From positions 80,935,228 through 80,999,227 of the forward strand of contig CM061068.1 in NCBI GenBank assembly GCA_030762895.1: a stretch of DNA of 64,000 nt, given 5' to 3'. A program made the position numbers and the translations under genes. The notes beneath the pieces are model-generated. The model worked only from the letters and a program-made list of their open reading frames with translations, did not search any database and had not been told where the DNA came from. Positions 23,201-35,186 of the stretch are shown one piece after another. Source of the DNA: Sophora flavescens (taxonomy: Eukaryota > Streptophyta > Magnoliopsida > Fabales > Fabaceae). Position 1 is the stretch's first letter. Each line of letters begins with the position of its first letter.

Positions 23201-24121
23201 AGGCTCACAAACACACAAAGACATAACCCTAACTTTTAGGGTTTCAAGACAACATAAAAACAATATAAACCACATACATATCTACATTAAGGTAGGAGAG
23301 TGGTAATCTCCCCCATATCTCTTGTAGATCACTTGAAGATCAAACAAACACAAGCTAAACCAAGCAAGGTAGGCCACGGTTTTGTCCACCAAAACCTAGC
23401 CATGAACAACCAACATGAAAACAAGTTAAAGAATGAAGAAAATCACCTAAACCCATTTGAGCATAGGTTTGGCCGAGTCAAGAAGAAATAGTAAGGGGTC
23501 TCTTAATTTTTTTCAAGCTCTTGGATGATGAAAACAGAAGTCTTACGGAGATCATAGAAATTGGTTTCACATTTTTATGATTTTTTTTACAATTTTCTAG
23601 AATTATTTAAAGTTCTAGATCTAGAAATGGAAAACTCATGAAATAGGAAGAAAATGAATTCAAGAAGAGAGGAGATGATCATGGATGATCATGTTACCTC
23701 AAGTGTGTGAAGGAAATGAAGAAATGATGATGATCTTCGGCCTTGGGGGGTTTTATAGGGGAAATCTTAGGTCTTGTTTGGTTCTTAGCTTTTAGATTAA
23801 TGGGTTTTGCGATTATTTAATTAATATATGATTAATTATGGGTAATAATTAACTTAACTAGGGTTACTTTGCTAACTATGATTAATAAACATGTGGCTCA
23901 GATTTTAAGAAGGGTGTGGCTGATTCTTGGCCACAATAAATAACCATGGTTAGAAATTAACTAAACTTCGGTTAAGTCAAGATTAAGGGCATTTTGGTCA
24001 TTTCACATAAATTTACATTTAATGCTTAATAAATGATTGGTGAGTCATGGTGATGACTCACCCCATGACTCAGTCCCTCCGGTGTCCAGTTTTGTCTCTG
24101 CACCTCCCTTCTCGACTCCAT

Positions 24122-24722
24122 CGGTTCCCCGATTAGGGTTTTATGCCCGTATAAAAGCAAAATATTTCGTTTTCGATTGAAAATTTTCAAACTAACCAGA
24201 CTCCTTGGAAATATGACTTAACATAAACCATTTCGTTTACAAGTCAAAATTAGGCTTTCTGATCATTAAAATCTTACTATCGGTGAAAACACCGTCTGTT
24301 TTGCGTTCGAACTTTCACCAAAATTCATCCGAATAAACATAATATTTTATTTCTTATCAGAAATTTGGAAAATAGAATTCCTCACGGACAAATTATAAAA
24401 TAAAATTTACAAAATTCAGTCTGTCGGTTCCCCGATTAGGGTTTTATGCCTGTATAAAAGCAAAATATTTCGTTTTCGATTGAAAAATTTCAAACTAACC
24501 ATACTCATTGGAAATATGATTTAAACATAAATCATTTCATTCATGAGTCAAAATTAGATTTTCCGATCATTAAAATCTTACTATCAATGAAAACACCGAC
24601 TGTTTTGCGTTCGAACTTTCACCAAAATTCATCCGAATAAACAATATTTTATTTCTGATCAAAAATTTGGAAAATAGAATTCTTCATGGACAAAATATAA
24701 AAAGAATCTACAAATTTCAGTT
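24122..24722. repeat. Tandem duplication, about 303-bp unit, two copies
   Basis: CGGTTCCCCGATTAGGGTTT begins at both 24122 and 24425. The two units stay similar for about 300 bases with scattered substitutions and small indels. A third, weaker and shorter match starts near 24725. It lies in the presumed U3 part of the long LTR, where such duplications are common. Confidence 0.85.
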
Positions 24723-24887
24723 TTGGGTCAAATTAGGGTTTTCTGCCGGTATAAAATTATATTGTCAGTTAAAATGCAGACCAGTTTTCGTATGAGTTTT
24801 AGTCCCAAATTTTAACCAAAGCTTCCTATCATGGAGTAGGTTCTAGATATGATTTTTTTCTCCAAAATCATTTCCTAAGTCTCGGAT

Positions 24888-24889
<2 letters not shown>

Positions 24890-24931
<42 letters not shown>
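24890..24931. repeat. AT dinucleotide microsatellite
   Basis: An uninterrupted AT run of about 42 bases inside the long LTR, 36 bp from its end. Confidence 0.95.
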
Positions 24932-24934
<3 letters not shown>

Positions 24935-24967
24935 ATATTGAAGAACATTAAAAATCGAGATGTTACA

Positions 24968-26922
24968 ACAGGATCTGGTACAATGGGGATTGAAGAGATC
25001 GGTGTCGGATCACTGTGCTATCGTGTTACAAAGAGGTCAAACTATGGGGATCTAGGCCTTTTCGGGTTCTTAACTGTTGGATGCTTCATGGGGAGTTTGA
25101 GGAACGGGTTAAAGAAAAATGGGGCGGTTTGAGCATTGCTAGTTGGGGTAGTTTTGTTTTAAAAGAGAAAGTGAAGGCACTCAAATGATTTGAAGATCTA
25201 GAATAAGGAGTCATTTGGAAACATAGAGGCTAAAATCAAGGAAGTGGTTGATGATATTAAATTGACTGATGACAAAGGGGAATCAAATACACTTCTGGAT
25301 GCCGAAATATTGAGGAGGAAGGAGCTTTTTGAGTCCTTATGGAAGCTGTCCAGAATTAATGAATCATATATTTTCCAATGTTCTATAATTAAATGGCTGA
25401 AGTTAGGAGATTGTAATTCCTTCTTTTTCCATGCTTGTGTGAAAAAAAAAAAAGAATAGGTCAAATGCACTTCTTGGAATTAGATGGCTTGGAGGATGGA
25501 TTAAGGACCCCCAATTGGTGAAAGTGTGCATCTCAACTCATTATGAAAACCTGTTTAAACAATCAGATCTGCAGATGCCTACATTGGAAGTGATCTGGTT
25601 CAACAGGTTGTCTGAGGCAGAGAATAGCTTGCTAACGAGCTTATTTCCGGAGGAAGAAATCAGAGTGACAGTTTGGAAGTGTGAAGGGAACAAGAGCCTA
25701 GGCCCTGATGGCTTTAACTTCGTGTTCATTAAGAAGTTCTGGGATATTATGAAAAATGACTTTTGCAGGTTATTAGTGGAGTTCCATAGTCACTCAAGGA
25801 TTGCTAGAGGCTCCAATGCCTCCTTTTCGGTCTTCATTCCAAAGAGGGACAACCCTAGTGGTTTGAATGATTATCGTCCCATCTCTCCAGTGGGATGCAT
25901 ATATAAGGTAATTGCTAAACTACTAGCTGGGAGGTTGGAAAAAGTGATGGGCTCAATAATATCGGAAAACCAAACGACATTCTTGAAAGGGAGAAACATC
26001 TTGGATGGAGTGGTTATCTTAATTGAGTTGCTGGACTATGCAAAGGAAAAAGGAAATCCGTATATGATCTTTAAAGTTGACTTTGAGAAGGCGTATGATT
26101 CCATTAGTTGGGAGTTCCTAGATTATATGCTTCTTAGATTGGGGTTCAATGAAAAATGGAGAGCCTGGATTGCTACTTGTTTGAGTTCGGCCTCAGCTTC
26201 AGTGCTTGTAAATGGGAGCCCAACAAAGGAGTTCCCAATGACTAGAGGAATTCAGCAAGGAGACCCCATGACACCTTTCCTATTTTTAATTGTCGCAGAA
26301 GCTCTTCATGGTATAATCCGAAGTACAGTGGATAGGAACTTATTCAAAGAGTTTAAGCTATTTGGTAATGGACAAGTTATGGGAATATCTCACATCTAGT
26401 ATGCAGACGATATGGTCCTGATGGGAGAATTGTCTTTATCAAATGTGAAGGCTTTAAAATGTATGCTAAGGATGTTTGAGTTGGTGGTAGGACTAAAAGT
26501 TAACTTCCACAAAAGCGGGCTATATGGGATAAAGACTGGACAACGGGTTATTGAGCAGGAAGCATGTGTTCCTAATTGCAAAGTGGGGTCATTACCACTC
26601 AAATTTCTGGGAATATTAGTTGGGGTAGATCACAGGAAAGAAGCAGTTTGGAATCATTTGATCGGCAACATCCATAAATGTTTACAGGGTTGGAGAAACA
26701 AATTCTTGTCATTCGGTGGAAGGATCATTCTTCTCAACACAGTGCTAGCAAGCATCCCGGTATATCATCTTTTCTTCTATAGAGCCCCTAAGAAGATCAT
26801 TAACAAAATTATTCAGTTACAAAGAAGGTTTTTATTTTTATTTTTTTATTTTTGGGAGTGTAATAAAAATTGTTGGGTGAACTGGGCCACCGTGTGTTGA
26901 ACCTTTCAATCTAGCTCTCTTA
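24968..26922 (+). pseudogene. LINE reverse transcriptase region (broken)
   Basis: Continues the LINE after the LTR insertion. The endonuclease tail SVSDHCAIV lies near 25005. The reverse transcriptase of the plant L1 type runs from about 25515: GPDGF at about 25703, FRP-type NDYRPIS at about 25870, FKVDFEKAYDSISW at about 26070-26110, RGIQQGDP at about 26245, and the catalytic YADD at 26400-26411. A TAG stop sits directly before YADD (26397-26399). NFHKSG and PLKFLGI follow, then GWRNKFLSFGGRI near 26690. A T-rich stretch at 26828-26855 looks expanded. Frameshifts before 25515 and after 26900 disable it. Confidence 0.85.
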
Positions 26923-27256
26923 GGAAAATGGAGGTGGCGATTTTTCACGGAGAGGGATTCTCTTTGGTCAAAATTTCTTAGATTGAGATATGGGTAGCCT
27001 TCATCTTGGAGGTCAAATTGGTCGTTAAAACCTTCTGATGGGGGGGATCGGGTCGCTTTGGTGGAGAGATTTAGGTAACCTAGAGGGGCAAAACTCTTTA
27101 AAAGAAGGATGGTTGTCTAATGGGATTTCTAGGTAAGTTGGGGATGGGGAGTCCATCTCTTTTTGGCACAAGTCTTGGGTGGGGTCAGATACACTGTCAT
27201 CTATGTTTCACAGGTTATATCTCTTATCTTTGACAAAGGAGGCTACTATATAACAA

Positions 27257-28032
27257 ATGGGTGAGTGGCACATTGGAGCTTGGTGTTGGAAGATGACTTG
27301 GAGAAGAACTCTCTTTATTTGGGAGGAACAATCCTTGGCCAATCTACTGGTGATTTTGGAGGACAAAAAACCAGAAATCCTGGAGCTTGATTCATGGATC
27401 TGGTTGCAAAATCCTGCACAGCAATTTACGATAAAATCAACTTATTTTCTAATTACATGTGGTGGAGTTCAGCAGGCATATTTTCCTTATAAATTGCTGT
27501 GGGATGCTTCCATTCCCCTAAAAGTGGGAGCTTTTTGTTGGAGAACAATCTTGGACAAGATTCCAACAGTCTCTAACCTCATGAAGAGGGGTTTACTTCC
27601 TTCAAATGCTTCCCAAATGTGCTGTCTGTGTAATAGAGAAACTGAAACAACCAAACCATCTTTTCCTATCTTGTGATTTTTCATACTCTGTTTGGATGTA
27701 TATATATATATATATATAGCTGGTTCAGGGTGCAAACTGCCTTAACAGGAAATCTATTGGATCTGCTGCAGCAACATATTGGTTTGTTTGTGGGGAGAAA
27801 ACCAAAAAAGGCATGGAGAATGTCAAGGTTTGCCACCATTTGGTCGTTATGGTTATTTAGGAATGATTTGATTTTCGGCTCAGGGACAAAGGATTTTCAA
27901 AAGTTGATAGATCTGATCAAGATTAGAGTGTGGAGTTGGAGTCAAGCAAGAGCTAAAGGAGGGAAATTTTCCTTTCTGGACTGGCACATAAATCCGCATG
28001 CCTGCTTAGAATTTGGCTACCAAGTACTATGA
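27257..28032 (+). pseudogene. LINE zf-RVT C-terminal region (broken)
   Basis: Encodes the zf-RVT-type module: LWDASIPLKVGAFCWR at about 27500-27545, LMKRGLLPSNASQMCCLCN at about 27580-27635, then a frame change near 27670. The remaining C-terminus runs to 28032 (WRMSRFATIWSLWLFRNDLIF at about 27810-27875). A TA-repeat expansion at 27698-27719 interrupts the CDFSYSLFG-type segment. The 3' UTR at 28033-28371 leads to the poly(A) tail. No RNase H domain was seen. Confidence 0.75.
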
Positions 28033-28384
28033 ATTTTTTGGTTGGAAATGCGGTTTTTCATGCTCAGGTGGTGTGTGTTGTGAAGTGTAAGTCCAATTGG
28101 TGGCCACGAATTAGCTGGTGGTTGTTTTTGGTTCTGTTCTTTGTTATTAGGTACTCATAGGGTGCTGGAACGACTTCGATCAATTTACCTGTATTAGGCT
28201 ATTTCTTCTACACTTGGATGTTCTGGTTTTGTTTGGATTAGCTTCTTGTAAAAATAATACTGCTTCACTAGGGCAGTATTCCATTTACGTTTAGTCTATA
28301 TCCTTTGGTTGCTTCTTGTATAAGGGTAGAGTACCCCTTGTACTCTTCTTTATTACAATTCTTTGCTTAGCAAAAAAAAAAAAA

Positions 28385-29085
28385 CTTCCGAGTTTAAGAT
28401 GAACATTTGACAAATTTTATAATTTGGGATGCACAATTCGGCCCATGATTTGGACAGAGTTTGCCACTATAGCCATTCTTTGATGTGTTTTCCAAAATAG
28501 TCAAAGGATTTCATAAAATATTCCAAAACGAGGAGCAAGCCCAAGTAGCATATATTTTCTTTCCATTATTCTCAAACACACATTTGACCTTTTCTGAAGA
28601 AACTATACGACTTCACACCAGGGGATTCCCACACCAGGCCTAATAATTGAGTAACAACTAGACAGGACATTAGGTACAACTAATGTACAGATACAAAGCA
28701 CATTCTTCACACAAGAAACTAATCATGAAGTTTGAGAATTGCCCAAACGAAATCATCGAGGCTTAAAATATTCAAACCTAGGTCCCACGTGAAACCGAAA
28801 AAGGTTCGACAACCTGCTCTGCTTCTGCAAACAGAAACACATTCACATGTGCCCCTGCATTTATGGCTCCATATAAGTGGAAACCGATGTGTGAATTTGT
28901 GTGTGTGTGAGAGAGAGAGATAGATTACAATACAAGTGCTTTTACAATGAATTGGCAGCTATAATTACAATTGCACCCCAAGGAGTGCAGGAACTGAAGG
29001 AAATGCACAAAATTGGAATTACAAGGGTCAAACTCATTTGTACCCTCAGAAGCTAAAAACTACAATTATTCTCTTTCATTTCTAT
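28385..29085. other. Intergenic and 3' UTR region of the copper ATPase gene
   Basis: Likely contains the 3' untranslated region of the minus-strand ATPase gene (which ends at 29086) and a short GT/GA microsatellite at about 28900-28922. No gene is supported here. Confidence 0.4.
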
Positions 29086-32000
29086 TTAATCTACAACTAT
29101 TTCAAGTATCGTAGTAAGTTTGGGTTTTCTATATCTTCTCAAAAGCAAAGAAGAGCATACAACACTTACAGACGAGAGAGCCATGCATGCACCAGCAACC
29201 CATGGTGGCAGCTTGATCCCGAGTGAAGGAAATAAAAGCCCAGCAGCAACAGGTATAGCAACTACATTGTAGGCCATCGCAAATACATAATTCAATCGAA
29301 TACGAGAAAAGGTCTTCCTGGAAAGATCGATGGCTGTGATCACATCTTCCAAATTATCTCTCATCAGCACATAGTCAGCAGCTTCTATTGCAATATCTGT
29401 CCCGGCCCCAATTGCCATACCAACATCTGCAGCAGCTAATGCAGGAGAGTCATTGATACCATCGCCTACCATTGCAACTATACTTCCATCCTTTTGGAAT
29501 GAACGAACAACATCAGCCTTTCCTGCAGGCATAACCTCTGCCCTAACATCTTGAATGCCAACCTGTCATGCAACAGATTTTTTATTCCAAGTTTCACAAT
29601 AACATCAATCTCTATCCAATAAAGTTTGTTAAAACTCTTTTATAAAGAAATTGACAGATACTTAGTTATGATTTATAATAGAGACTAAAGAATCAGATAT
29701 TTATAGTTCAAGATTTTAAATCATATACCATTCTTTCAACTATTACTATTGCAGTTGTAAACAAGAAAAATAACTGAAAGCCTGCTCGGAACAAGAGGCC
29801 AGATTAGAAGATAAATCATACTTTCATTCAATGATTCCAATCATAACTGTTCACCGTTCAATTGTCCTACTACACACAAAAAAAAAACTACTATAATCCA
29901 TGCAAAGATATTGGTTTTCTTTGCACAAGTAAAAGTTCAGGTTACCCAAAGAATCATAACCCTGAAACCACACTCAAAGTTATCACAACACCAAGCTTTC
30001 CAACCAAAAGCAAATATACAAATATATACTAACCTCCTTGGCAACAGCTCGAGCTGTTCTCCAGTTATCTCCAGTAACCATAACAGGTATCACTCCCATT
30101 TTCTGGAGGCCCTCTATAACAATAGCAGCTTCTCTCTTTAGTGGGTCTGCAACCCCGACGACTCCAGTTAATACATCATCATATGCTACCAGTATCCCTG
30201 TCTTCGCACTTTCTTCGAGTTCTACCACAAAATCTTCCACTTCCTTAGAAACATTTATGCCACTTTCCACCATCAGCTTCCTGTTACCAACCTGTTCAGG
30301 GCATACTGCCTCAAATAAGTAACTTTAGAGAAAATATGAAACAAATTCCAGTTTTTTAAAGATAATGGCAATCAGCCAAAAGGCACTACCAAAATAAGTT
30401 TCCCATCTACAAAGCACTGGACACCTCTTCCTGGAAGAGCAGAGAAGTCTGATACATCATACAGCCACCCTGACTTTAACTTCTTGGCATCACTCTGGGT
30501 AACACTGGTAGGAGAGGACTCGTCAAAGAAATGAAAATGGCGTGCATATTGTAATATCGCTTTTGCCAGTGGGTGTTCACTGCTAGCCTGAGTTAAAAAA
30601 GAAAAAGAATTAAAATAAAATACAGTTGATTCCTCTAACAGGGTTCACACAGGACATGGAATGGTGAAATTTTCAAACAATCAAACAACTAGTCAGAAAT
30701 CATAAATCTCCTCTAATGTTGCTTCTGATCCTATTTCAGGATGCCATAAAACTGTTGGGAAGTTGAGCTGTCTGTCAAGGAGGAGGAAGGAAATGTAGAA
30801 AATATTAGGGACCGTTTGTTTTGTTTCCGGTTCTTTTTTCATTTTCTTTTTTCAAAATTAATTGCAAAAATATCACCTTGTTTTCCTTTTGTTTCCTGTT
30901 TTAAAAAATTTGTACAAGAAATGATGAAAACAACATAAGTTTTCACTATTTCCTGTAGAAATCTTTGGAAACAGAAAACAAAATAATGAAAAACTGAAAA
31001 TTAAAAACAAAGCAATAAGACCCTTACTCTTTATAAGCCCTCTTATACCCGGATCTAGGTTCCAATCAGGTATGTGACAATAACATACCCAGACAATGAG
31101 AATCAAAGAAAGTAACTGTCATTACGAAATTGGAAGTCACCTCAGCAGAAGCCACCAATGTAAGAAATTCTCCACGCTCCATTCCTGTGAACACCTTGGC
31201 AGTAGTAACAGTGGCTTTCCCCTGAGTGAGAGTGCCTGTTTTATCAAATACAACATACTTCACCATCTGAGCCCTTTCCAAGGCATCTCCTCCTTTAATT
31301 AAAACACCATTGTTAGCCCCAACCCCTGTTGCAACCATGACAGCAGTTGGTGTTGCCAAACCAAGTGCACATGGACAAGCAATCACCACAACAGATATTG
31401 AAAACATAAGGGCAAAAACAAAGTGATTTCCATTTTCCGGAAGCCATTCTTCTGGGTAAGCTCCAAGAGCCCCAGCAATATACCTACATTTAGGCAAAAT
31501 ATTCAGAAAAAAGTAAGGATACTTTCCTATTACATTAGAAATCAACTTTTTATCAATAAGCCAAAACTAGTAAAGGTAATCTTACCAACACAATAATGTC
31601 AATAATGACAAAGCCACAACTGTAGGAACAAATATGCTTGCTACCTACAAGCCAAAAGAATGGTATCTGAGTTCATATATAATGTTTCTTCAATCATCTA
31701 AGGACAATCAACTATACGAGGTTATAAATTCAACAAAACGGAGATTACTTTCAGAAAATCATGAGTGCTGCCTCTTTGATTATGAATAAAGCCTAAACCT
31801 GGAATAATGGATTCAATAACATTTCAACTTTACCAATACTTTCATAGAAGGAGCATCAGTGATCAGCTAAGTAGCATGGATACAGGTACGAGTACGGGTA
31901 CGGCAAAATTTCTAAAAACTAGGGCACGGGTTTGGCAGGATACATTATAGGGATTTAAAAATATAAACAATAAAGTGACTAAATCATAAGATAAATACAA

Positions 32001-35000
32001 TTTTCACTAGGTTTTAACTAAGTATTTCAAGTAAGCCAAAATATATAAAGAACGAACATGATTTAAAGGAAGTGTAGTAGTTTGTTTTATTAATAACAAA
32101 ACAAATAACTCAGCAACATAATTTGGTGTTTTGCATGGAATGGTGACTTTTGTATTCGAGTGAGATATCGAGTACATATTGGCTATTAATCACGTGTCTC
32201 AATAGTGAGTACCCACATGTACCCACTTGGGAGTATCCATGCATCATAGGTGATAAGAGGTGAGCCATCAAATGATTGTCCCAACTCTGTATGCTTAATC
32301 AGATATGCCAAATCAGCAAGCTAGGAAGCACGAACTAACTAAATGCTGACTCCTTGCTAGTCAATGTATCTTTTACGATTACAAGAATTGGACAATCATT
32401 TAAAAAAAATTACGTGGTTATCATTTGCCAGATCATCTAGAAACACGAAACATTCAGTTAACTTTACTTCGGTACTGGTTCATGAGCTAATACTTTCTTT
32501 AGCACAAAGAAGGGAATGCAACTTTATTAGATGCAAAAATGCATACACTATCGAAGTAATACCTACAGAATATAAAAGTCACCCAACAGCATGACCAGAA
32601 TACTCACATAATCGGCAAACTTTTGAATGGGGGCTTTGGACATCTGGGCAGTCTCCACCAAACTAATTATCTGACTCAAAATTGTATCAGATCCTACTTT
32701 GGTAGCTCGAATGTGAAGGACACCATGCAAATTGATTGTACCTCCAATAACGGATGTGTTGACCTCCTTCGAAACAGGTATAGATTCACCAGTCACCATG
32801 CTCTCATTTACATAACTTGAGCCCCAAGTAACGATACCATCAGCAGGAATCTTTGTTCCGGGAAGAACCTTTAATGTGTCACCAGGTTGAATGAGCAAGG
32901 AATCTATTTCCCTTTCTTCAATAGATTTACCACCTAGAAAACAAAACAATTATTGGCAAGTTCTAATTTGATGTTGCAATGTGATCTAGAAAAAGATATA
33001 TGAAATATTATTAACTAGATTCAAACCTAAATATAATATAATCAGTGCAAAAGATGTTTCATCTTCATCATCATAAGAAAACAAGGCACAAAAAATGAAA
33101 GTGACACACACCTTTGTCTTTGACAACCAATAAAGCTGTTGCAGGAGCAAGTTCTACTAACTTCTTAATGGCATCAGATGTCTTTCCCTTGGCAAGGGAC
33201 TCCAAATACTTGCCCAACAATACAAATGTTATAAGCATAGCACTTGTTTCAAAGTATGTTGGAGACCAAAATCCAGTAAGAGCACCATACAGAAGAGCAC
33301 AAACAGAATAAACATAAGAGGCTGTAGTTCCCAAAGCAACCAAGACATCCATGTTTGTGGAACCATTTCTAAGAGCTCTGCCAGCTGCAATGTAGAAGCG
33401 CTTCCCAATCACAAATTGGATGACACTCACCAATGCCCACTTCAACCAATCACCCATGAGGAAAGGCCCACATCTCCAAATTAATAAGGAGTATATCAAT
33501 GGAATATGAGGACAAATTACCCCCATGAAGAATAGAGGAAACTGACAAAAATGCATAAAGCAAAAATCAACTCAACAGGTTAAACAATAACCTAAACAAA
33601 ATACGGGATGTTAACACAGGATCTCAAATTTTAAATATGACAACTATCCCTTTCAGCAACAATATCAAGTGTCATTTTGATTCTCTTATATGACTCTATG
33701 GAGAAAAGAGAAGATGACATCTCAAAAGATTCACTCTTTAGATGAAATTTTTGTATGGACTAATATACTATGAAGCATAAATTTATGAGTAATGCAAAAT
33801 ACTCCTAAAACATATTCAAACTATAATCTACCAGATACTTAATGAGGAAAGTATTAAATAAAAAATAGATGCATTTAATATCATACAAACATAAAAGGCA
33901 TTTGAATACTTTCTTCATTCAGTGATTAGGAAGATTATTAGGAGGATTTATAATTTATAATTATTCTAAATTTATAGAATCTTCTTTGCGGATATGTTTT
34001 GGAAGGAAATATCTGTTTAGTCATACAATAAGTTCCGTTCAATCATCTAATCTAATAAGGAAACAACATAAAGTACAACAAAACAGCATGGAGCAAACAC
34101 AATAATTGCTATACAAAGAAATGAGATTAAAGTGATACTCACACTAAGAAACAAGCTGGAAATAAAGAGCCGAAACATATTCGAGGTCTCTGCACCATCT
34201 TTAGAAGCCATTCTGGCATAAGGGTTTCTAACATGCAACTTAAACTTGCCATTACTCCCCACTTCAATTCCATCAACCAATGATCTAGCACTGATAACCT
34301 CAGGATCAAATACAACATCGAGCTCATTGGATATCGGATCGAACCGAAACTGCCTCACCCCTTTCATGCTTGTGAGCATCCCTTCCAAAACCTGAGTATC
34401 AACCAAACTGTACACACCATCAACACCCAAAACCACCTTATCCTGCTCACTGCTCTGCACAAACGAAGCCTCGAATCCCGCATCTTCGATTGTGGTTACG
34501 ATTTCATCCTTACTAATAACAACTGGATCGTATTCAACTTCACCTAATGAAGTAGCCAAAGCCACCACAGCTCTTTTGACACCAACGAGGTTTCTAAGAA
34601 TTCCTTCAACGGAATTCACACACGCCGCACAAGTCATGCCCGAAATCGTGAACTGACCAACTAGGGTTGTTGTTGTTGGTGCTGTTCCATGCGGCGTCGT
34701 TTTGGACGCGTTTGGTTTCGGTTCGGGTAAAACCTCAGCTTCGAAACCTGCATCTTCAATCGCATTCTTAATTTCTTCTTCCTAGGGTTGGAAACAATTA
34801 ACACAAACGAGTTTCAAAAATAAAAATCAGAAGCTAAAAGTAAAACCTGAGAAAAAATCGATTATACAAAAACGGAGACTAACCTTGACGAGGTTCGGGT
34901 TGAAAACGACGTCGGCTCTATTCTGAAGGAGCGCGACAGAGGCAGAAACGACGCCGTTTAGGGATCCGAGAGCGGTTTCGACGGAGTTGGAGCACGCGGC

Positions 35001-35186
35001 GCAGGTCATGCCGGAGACTCTGACCTGAATCCGCTTCGTTTCATCGTCGTGAGAAACGTCGTCGCTTTCGTAGGAGTCTAGGAGCCGGACATCCTCTAGG
35101 TCGCCGGAGAATTCGCCGCCGGCGCGGGAAGTTTTGCTGCCGGCGCCGGAGGAAGTTAGTTGGAGGCCTCGGATGCTCGGAGACAT
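29086..35186 (-). CDS. RAN1: Copper-transporting P1B-ATPase, RAN1/HMA7 type (9 exons)
   Basis: A copper pump of the secretory pathway. In Arabidopsis RAN1 delivers copper to ethylene receptors. Exons on minus: 35186-34884, 34781-34143, 33541-33112, 32933-32608, 31644-31586, 31483-31141, 30587-30390, 30291-30034 and 29562-29086. All are GT-AG and in phase, totalling 3033 nt (1010 aa, against about 1001 in Arabidopsis). Two metal-binding domains carry GMTCAAC (residues 59-65 and 149-155). A third HMA-like stretch (about 220-285) lacks the CxxC. Then come TGES (505-508), the membrane CPC metal site (621-623), DKTGT with the phosphorylated Asp near 665, SEHPLA (His near 705), MVTGDNW, and GDGINDSPA (885-893). 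The start at 35186 gives the family's MxPSxRxLQLT opening. No defect was seen. The RAN1 name rests on overall resemblance. Confidence 0.95.
31873..32245. mobile_element. Possible MITE in intron 4 of the copper ATPase gene
   Basis: GCATGGATACAGGTACGAGTA at the left is partly mirrored by inverted TGATGCATGGATACTCCCAA at the right, about 370 bp apart. The repeated GTACGGGTACGG-like subterminal pattern resembles a common dispersed plant repeat. No target duplication was established. Confidence 0.4.

Larger units (their letters stand above)
20299..24967 (-). mobile_element. Long non-coding LTR (probable solo LTR) inside the LINE
   Basis: On the minus strand it begins TGTAACATCTCGATTTTTAATG (24967 leftward) and ends near GCTCAAGGTGTTA (20299), typical of long plant gypsy LTRs. 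A TATA box CCCTATAAAACC on the minus strand (about 23749-23760) lies 1.2 kb inside, as expected for a U3/R boundary. No gag or pol coding sequence occurs in 4.67 kb, and no second LTR copy was seen, so a solo LTR is the best reading. A clear 5-bp duplication was not found, so the ends are approximate. The LINE reading resumes directly after it. Confidence 0.65.
17299..28383 (+). mobile_element. L1-type LINE with poly(A) tail, interrupted by two insertions
   Basis: A non-LTR retrotransposon running from 17299 to a poly(A) tail at 28372-28384. The left flank ACTTCTAAGTTTAAAGAAC (17280-17298) closely matches ACTTCCGAGTTTAAGATGAAC right after the tail (28384-28404), a probable target duplication of about 19 bp with a few substitutions. 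In order it contains an ORF1 RRM region, an endonuclease remnant, reverse transcriptase and zf-RVT. An hAT element (18425-19287) and a long LTR (about 20299-24967) interrupt it. The native length without them is about 5.55 kb. It is dead, with many stops. Confidence 0.85.

Noticed and set aside
30810..31055. Possible MITE in intron 6 of the copper ATPase (ACCGTTTGTTTTGTTTCC versus inverted AAACAAAGCAATAAGACCC)
   Set aside because: Inverted similarity is weak, mostly A/T runs, and no target duplication could be placed.
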